DNA from: Flagellimonas profundi
GTDB taxonomy: Bacteria; Bacteroidota; Bacteroidia; Flavobacteriales; Flavobacteriaceae
Direction: 5' to 3'
Assembly (NCBI RefSeq): GCF_017313275.1
Contig: NZ_JAFLNM010000001.1
Coordinates: 1,426,001-1,490,000, forward strand
Length of the DNA stretch: 64,000 bases
Below the pieces are notes generated by a model, which ran no database searches, was not told where the DNA came from, and worked only from the letters and a program-made list of their open reading frames with translations. Positions 60,719 to 64,000 of this stretch are shown here, piece by piece. Every line of letters starts with the position of its first letter. Positions within the stretch are counted from its first letter, which is position 1. A program made the position numbers and the translations under genes.

Positions 60719-61168
60719 ATGAAAGATTTGACCATTGATTATGCCCTTAGGGCCACCTGGCAGGCTGTTAGCAAAATGTACAATGAGGAAGCGAAAAACT
60801 ACGGGCTTACAATGGCCATTGGATTTACCTTATTAAGTATTGATCCAAAAGGAGGTACACCAAGTACCACCTTAGGACCAAAAATGGGAATGGAAGCAAC
60901 TAGTTTGTCAAGAATCTTAAAAAATATTGAACAAAGAGGTTACATTCAGCGTAAACGTAATCCTAAGGATGGACGTGGAGTCCTGATTTATTTAACACCA
61001 CTGGGTTTGGAAAAACGTGAGGAGTCCAAAGAAGTGGTGCTGCGTTTCAATGAAGTGGTAAAAGAAAATACCACACAAGAAGATTTGGTGGGTTTCTTTA
61101 GGATCATAGAAACCATCAACAAGCTGATTACAGATAAAAAAATCTATACAAAAACAACTAATAATTAA
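60719..61168 (+). CDS. MarR family transcriptional regulator
   Basis: 149 residues. Winged-helix core: AMTIGFxLL-like helix TMAIGFTLLSIDPKGGTPST, recognition region TLGPKMGMEATSLSRILKNIEQRGYIQRKR with the wing NPKDGRGVLIYLT and a long C-terminal dimer helix (LVGFFRIIETINKLITDK). Probable repressor of beta-oxidation genes, with an acyl-CoA or fatty acid as effector (inferred from position only). A perfect palindrome and promoter box lie in front; the next genes are fadN- and fadA-type, 14 bases away. Confidence 0.9.
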   Translation: MKDLTIDYALRATWQAVSKMYNEEAKNYGLTMAIGFTLLSIDPKGGTPSTTLGPKMGMEATSLSRILKNIEQRGYIQRKRNPKDGRGVLIYLTPLGLEKREESKEVVLRFNEVVKENTTQEDLVGFFRIIETINKLITDKKIYTKTTNN

Positions 61169-61182
61169 TTTATAAATCGCAC

Positions 61183-63588
61183 ATGAAAAGGCATATAAAC
61201 AAAGTTGCCGTAATCGGTTCCGGAATAATGGGAAGTGGCATTGCATGCCATTTTGCGAATATTGGGGTCGAAGTTCTTTTATTGGATATAGTTCCTCGTG
61301 AACTGACCGACAAGGAAAAAGCCCAAGGGCTTACCTTGGAAGACAAAGCGGTCCGCAATCGCTTGGTGAACGAATCGCTCGCATCTGCATTAAAGTCCAA
61401 ACCCTCCCCTATTTATCACAAAAAATTCGCTGATCGAATCAGCACAGGAAACTTGGAAGATGACATTTCCAAAGTGGCCAAAGTAGATTGGATCATTGAA
61501 GTGGTAGTGGAACGATTGGACATCAAAAAGCAGGTATTTGAGAATTTGGACAAACACCGCTCACCTGGCACGTTGATTACTTCGAACACCTCAGGTATTC
61601 CTATCCGATTTATGAGCGAAGGGAGAAGCGATGATTTCCAAAAACACTTCTGTGGTACGCACTTTTTCAACCCTGCCCGATACTTAAAACTTTTCGAAAT
61701 TATACCTGGTCCAAAAACCTCCAATGAGGTTTTAGAGTTCCTAAACGGATATGGTGAGCAATACTTGGGCAAAACCTCGGTGGTCGCCAAAGACACCCCT
61801 GCGTTTATAGGTAACCGCATCGGAATATTCAGTATTCAAAGTCTCTTCCACGCGGTAAAAGAAATGGGAATGACAGTCGAGGAAGTCGATAAATTGACAG
61901 GTCCCGTCATCGGAAGGCCTAAATCCGCCACTTTCCGTACCGTGGATGTGGTAGGACTGGATACCCTTGTACATGTGGCCAATGGAATCAGTGAAAACTG
62001 TAAGGACGATGAGCGCCATGAGCTCTTCCAATTGCCCGATTTCATCCAAACCATGATGGACAACAAATGGTTGGGTAGTAAAACTGGACAAGGATTTTAC
62101 AAAAAAATTAAAGGCGACGATGGCAAAAGCGAAATCCTGACATTGGATTTGGATACCATGGACTACCGCTCCAAAAAGAGTGCTAAATTCGCCACTTTGG
62201 AGCTCACAAAGACCATCGATAAGGTAATTGACCGTTTCCCTGTACTCGTTGATGGTAAAGACAAGGCGGGAGAATTCTACAGAAAGAGCTTCGGAGCACT
62301 TTTCGCTTATGTTACCCACCGTATTCCTGAAATTACCGATGAATTATATAAAATAGATGATGCCATGAAGGCCGGCTTCGGTTGGGAGCATGGACCGTTC
62401 CAAATTTGGGATGCCGTAGGACTCGACAAAGGTCTTGAATTCATCAAGGCGGAAGCTTTGGAAGCTGCTCCGTGGGTCTCCGAAATGAAAGAAGCGGGGA
62501 TTGATTCGTTCTACACGGTGAAAGAAGGGAATACCTACTTCTATGATATTCCTAAAAAGACCATGGAAAAAGTTCCAGGTCAGGATGCGTTTATCATTTT
62601 GGACAACATCAGAAAAACTAAAGAAGTCTTCAAAAACAGCGGTGTTGTGATCGAAGATTTGGGTGATGGGATCCTTAACTGTGAATTTCAATCCAAAATG
62701 AACACTATTGGCGGCGATGTACTAGCTGGTTTGAACAAAGCTGTAGATTTAGCTGAAAAGGATTTTGCAGGATTGGTCATTGGTAACCAAGCCGCAAATT
62801 TCTCTGTTGGTGCCAATATCGGAATGATTTTTATGATGGCCGTAGAACAAGAATACGATGAGCTGAACATGGCCATCAAAATGTTCCAAGACACCATGAT
62901 GCGCATGCGATATTCATCCATCCCAACAGTTTCCGCACCACACGGTATGTGTTTGGGCGGTGGTTGTGAACTTTCGCTCCATGCCGATAAAGTTGTGGCC
63001 GCGGCCGAAACCTATATCGGTTTGGTGGAATTCGGCGTTGGTGTGATTCCTGGTGGAGGTGGTTCCAAAGAAATGGCACTTCGCGCTTCGGACACGTTTA
63101 GAAAAAACGATGTAGAACTCAATGTGCTTCAAGAGTATTTCCTTACTATCGGAATGGCCAAAGTTTCAACTTCGGCCTATGAGGCCTATGACTTGGGCAT
63201 CCTTCAAAAAGGAAAAGATGTAGTCGTGGTCAATAAAGACCGTCAGATCGCAACGGCAAAGGCCTATGCCAAACTTATGGCAGATGCAGGTTACACCAAG
63301 CCGGTAAAGCGAAAAGATGTCAAAGTACTTGGAAAACAGGCCTTGGGTATGTTCTTGGTGGGAACGGACTCCATGGAAGCTGGACATTACATTTCGGAGC
63401 ACGACAAAAAGATTGCCGATAAACTGGCCTATGTAATGGCAGGTGGTGATCTTTCTGAAGCGACAATGGTAACCGAACAATATCTATTGGATCTGGAAAG
63501 AGAAGCATTTCTATCGCTATGTACCGAAAGAAAGACTTTGGAACGTATCCAGCACATGTTGAAAACAGGAAAACCACTTAGAAATTAG
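61183..63588 (+). CDS. fadN: 3-hydroxyacyl-CoA dehydrogenase / enoyl-CoA hydratase fusion (FadN type)
   Basis: 801 residues. The order dehydrogenase then hydratase, opposite to E. coli FadB, matches B. subtilis FadN. N-terminal NAD-binding domain: KVAVIGSGIMGSGIACHFAN then WIIEVVVE, HFFNPARYLKLFEIIPG, GPVIGRPKSATFRTVDVVGLDT. C-terminal hydratase domain: LVIGNQAANFSVGANIGMI and HGMCLGGGCELSLHADKV, LVEFGVGVIPGGGG with the oxyanion glycines. Together these catalyse the hydration and oxidation steps of beta-oxidation. Followed after 85 bases by the thiolase gene, as in fadNA units; the MarR gene lies upstream. Confidence 0.93.
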   Translation: MKRHINKVAVIGSGIMGSGIACHFANIGVEVLLLDIVPRELTDKEKAQGLTLEDKAVRNRLVNESLASALKSKPSPIYHKKFADRISTGNLEDDISKVAKVDWIIEVVVERLDIKKQVFENLDKHRSPGTLITSNTSGIPIRFMSEGRSDDFQKHFCGTHFFNPARYLKLFEIIPGPKTSNEVLEFLNGYGEQYLGKTSVVAKDTPAFIGNRIGIFSIQSLFHAVKEMGMTVEEVDKLTGPVIGRPKSATFRTVDVVGLDTLVHVANGISENCKDDERHELFQLPDFIQTMMDNKWLGSKTGQGFYKKIKGDDGKSEILTLDLDTMDYRSKKSAKFATLELTKTIDKVIDRFPVLVDGKDKAGEFYRKSFGALFAYVTHRIPEITDELYKIDDAMKAGFGWEHGPFQIWDAVGLDKGLEFIKAEALEAAPWVSEMKEAGIDSFYTVKEGNTYFYDIPKKTMEKVPGQDAFIILDNIRKTKEVFKNSGVVIEDLGDGILNCEFQSKMNTIGGDVLAGLNKAVDLAEKDFAGLVIGNQAANFSVGANIGMIFMMAVEQEYDELNMAIKMFQDTMMRMRYSSIPTVSAPHGMCLGGGCELSLHADKVVAAAETYIGLVEFGVGVIPGGGGSKEMALRASDTFRKNDVELNVLQEYFLTIGMAKVSTSAYEAYDLGILQKGKDVVVVNKDRQIATAKAYAKLMADAGYTKPVKRKDVKVLGKQALGMFLVGTDSMEAGHYISEHDKKIADKLAYVMAGGDLSEATMVTEQYLLDLEREAFLSLCTERKTLERIQHMLKTGKPLRN

Positions 63589-63673
63589 ATGATTTGGAAC
63601 GTTAGATTTGTCGATTGATCGATAAAGCAAACTGACCCTCCAAAAATCCGATAAACACAGAATCCAAAGAAAA

Positions 63674-64000
63674 ATGAAAACAGCATATATAGTAAAAGGA
63701 TATAGAACGGCCGTGGGCAAAGCACCAAAAGGTCTGTTCAGGTTTAAGCGACCAGACGAACTGGCGGCCGAAACCATCGAATACATGATGAACGAGCTCC
63801 CTCAACTGGACAAAAAACGTATTGATGACGTTATCGTCGGAAATGCCATGCCAGAAGCCGAACAAGGTCTGAACATGGGAAGGCTCATCTCCTTAATGGG
63901 ACTTGAGATAGAAGACGTACCTGGCGTTACCGTTAATCGTTATTGTGCCTCAGGATTGGAAACCATAGGAATAGCTACGGCAAAAATACAATCTGGAATG
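63674..64000 (+). CDS. fadA: Acetyl-CoA acyltransferase (3-ketoacyl-CoA thiolase), N-terminal part
   Basis: First 109 codons of a thiolase, cut by the window end. The start ATG at 63674 opens MKTAYIVKGYRTAVGKAPKG, typical of thiolases, and continues with FRFKRPDELAAETIEYMM. The nucleophile Cys91 is in NRYCASGLETI. This enzyme splits 3-ketoacyl-CoA into acetyl-CoA and a shorter acyl-CoA. It lies 85 bases after the fadN-type gene and belongs to the same beta-oxidation operon. An acyl-CoA dehydrogenase would be expected downstream but lies outside the window. Confidence 0.92.
   Translation, partial: MKTAYIVKGYRTAVGKAPKGLFRFKRPDELAAETIEYMMNELPQLDKKRIDDVIVGNAMPEAEQGLNMGRLISLMGLEIEDVPGVTVNRYCASGLETIGIATAKIQSGM

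Overview
The window looks like chromosomal DNA of a marine member of the Flavobacteriaceae (Bacteroidota), most like the Muricauda/Flagellimonas/Allomuricauda group; the family is fairly certain, the genus is a guess. Reasons: several genes are preceded by the Bacteroidota promoter form TTG-N17-19-TAnnTTTG (best at rpmH and rpmE2); ribosomal protein L31 is the type B form; CarB lacks the C-terminal regulatory domain; and several families typical of this group occur (DUF6090, DUF4199, Sde182-like/DUF1593, lipoproteins of the NTF2-like fold). I saw no rRNA, tRNA, CRISPR array, insertion sequence or prophage.

Layout. 1-5.1 kb: end of an MscS-type channel, a secreted S9 peptidase, two NTF2-like lipoproteins, an unknown protein and an ankyrin protein. 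5.2-11.6 kb (minus): a complete RND efflux operon (adaptor, pump, outer-membrane channel) and a small exported protein. 11.8-16.3 kb: PsbP-like lipoprotein, carB, rpmH and a TPR membrane protein. 16.5-23.7 kb: di-heme cytochrome c peroxidase-like protein, M23 peptidase, an A+T-rich orphan gene, lytic transglycosylase, alpha/beta hydrolase, small GNAT protein and mtaB. 23.9-35.5 kb: GH29 fucosidase, Sde182-like hydrolase, AraC regulator, YgiD-type dioxygenase, SDR, two amidohydrolases, a ChbG-type deacetylase and two DUF6090 membrane proteins. 35.6-41.4 kb: a small accessory region with a SoxB-like metallohydrolase, DoxX and DsrE genes, a Tat-exported ankyrin protein, a DUF4242 protein, an AraC regulator and a cupin. 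41.5-54.9 kb: housekeeping and envelope genes (GlmU-like acyl/nucleotidyl transferase, rpmE2, DUF4199, GT2, phosphosugar mutase, ABC exporter), an ECF sigma factor with a membrane anti-sigma-like protein and a Spy-like sensor, an RsmB-like methyltransferase, an M20 amidohydrolase and a 52-residue membrane protein. 55-64 kb: purL, then fatty-acid degradation: acyl-CoA ligase, MarR regulator, fadN-type fusion protein and the start of a thiolase.

Main points of interest. (1) The set soxB-like/doxX/dsrE (36080-38543) is tightly packed, ends in a strong terminator, and its metallohydrolase has Trp in place of the catalytic His of 5'-nucleotidases; together these suggest a small sulfur-compound (possibly thiosulfate-type) system rather than nucleotide salvage. 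(2) The amidohydrolase at 31966-32841 is bracketed by two copies of one terminator hairpin in opposite orientation. (3) A perfect 28-bp palindrome lies just in front of the TATATTTG promoter box of the marR-fadN-fadA unit, a clear operator candidate. (4) A heptamer tandem repeat sits directly upstream of the ECF sigma gene.
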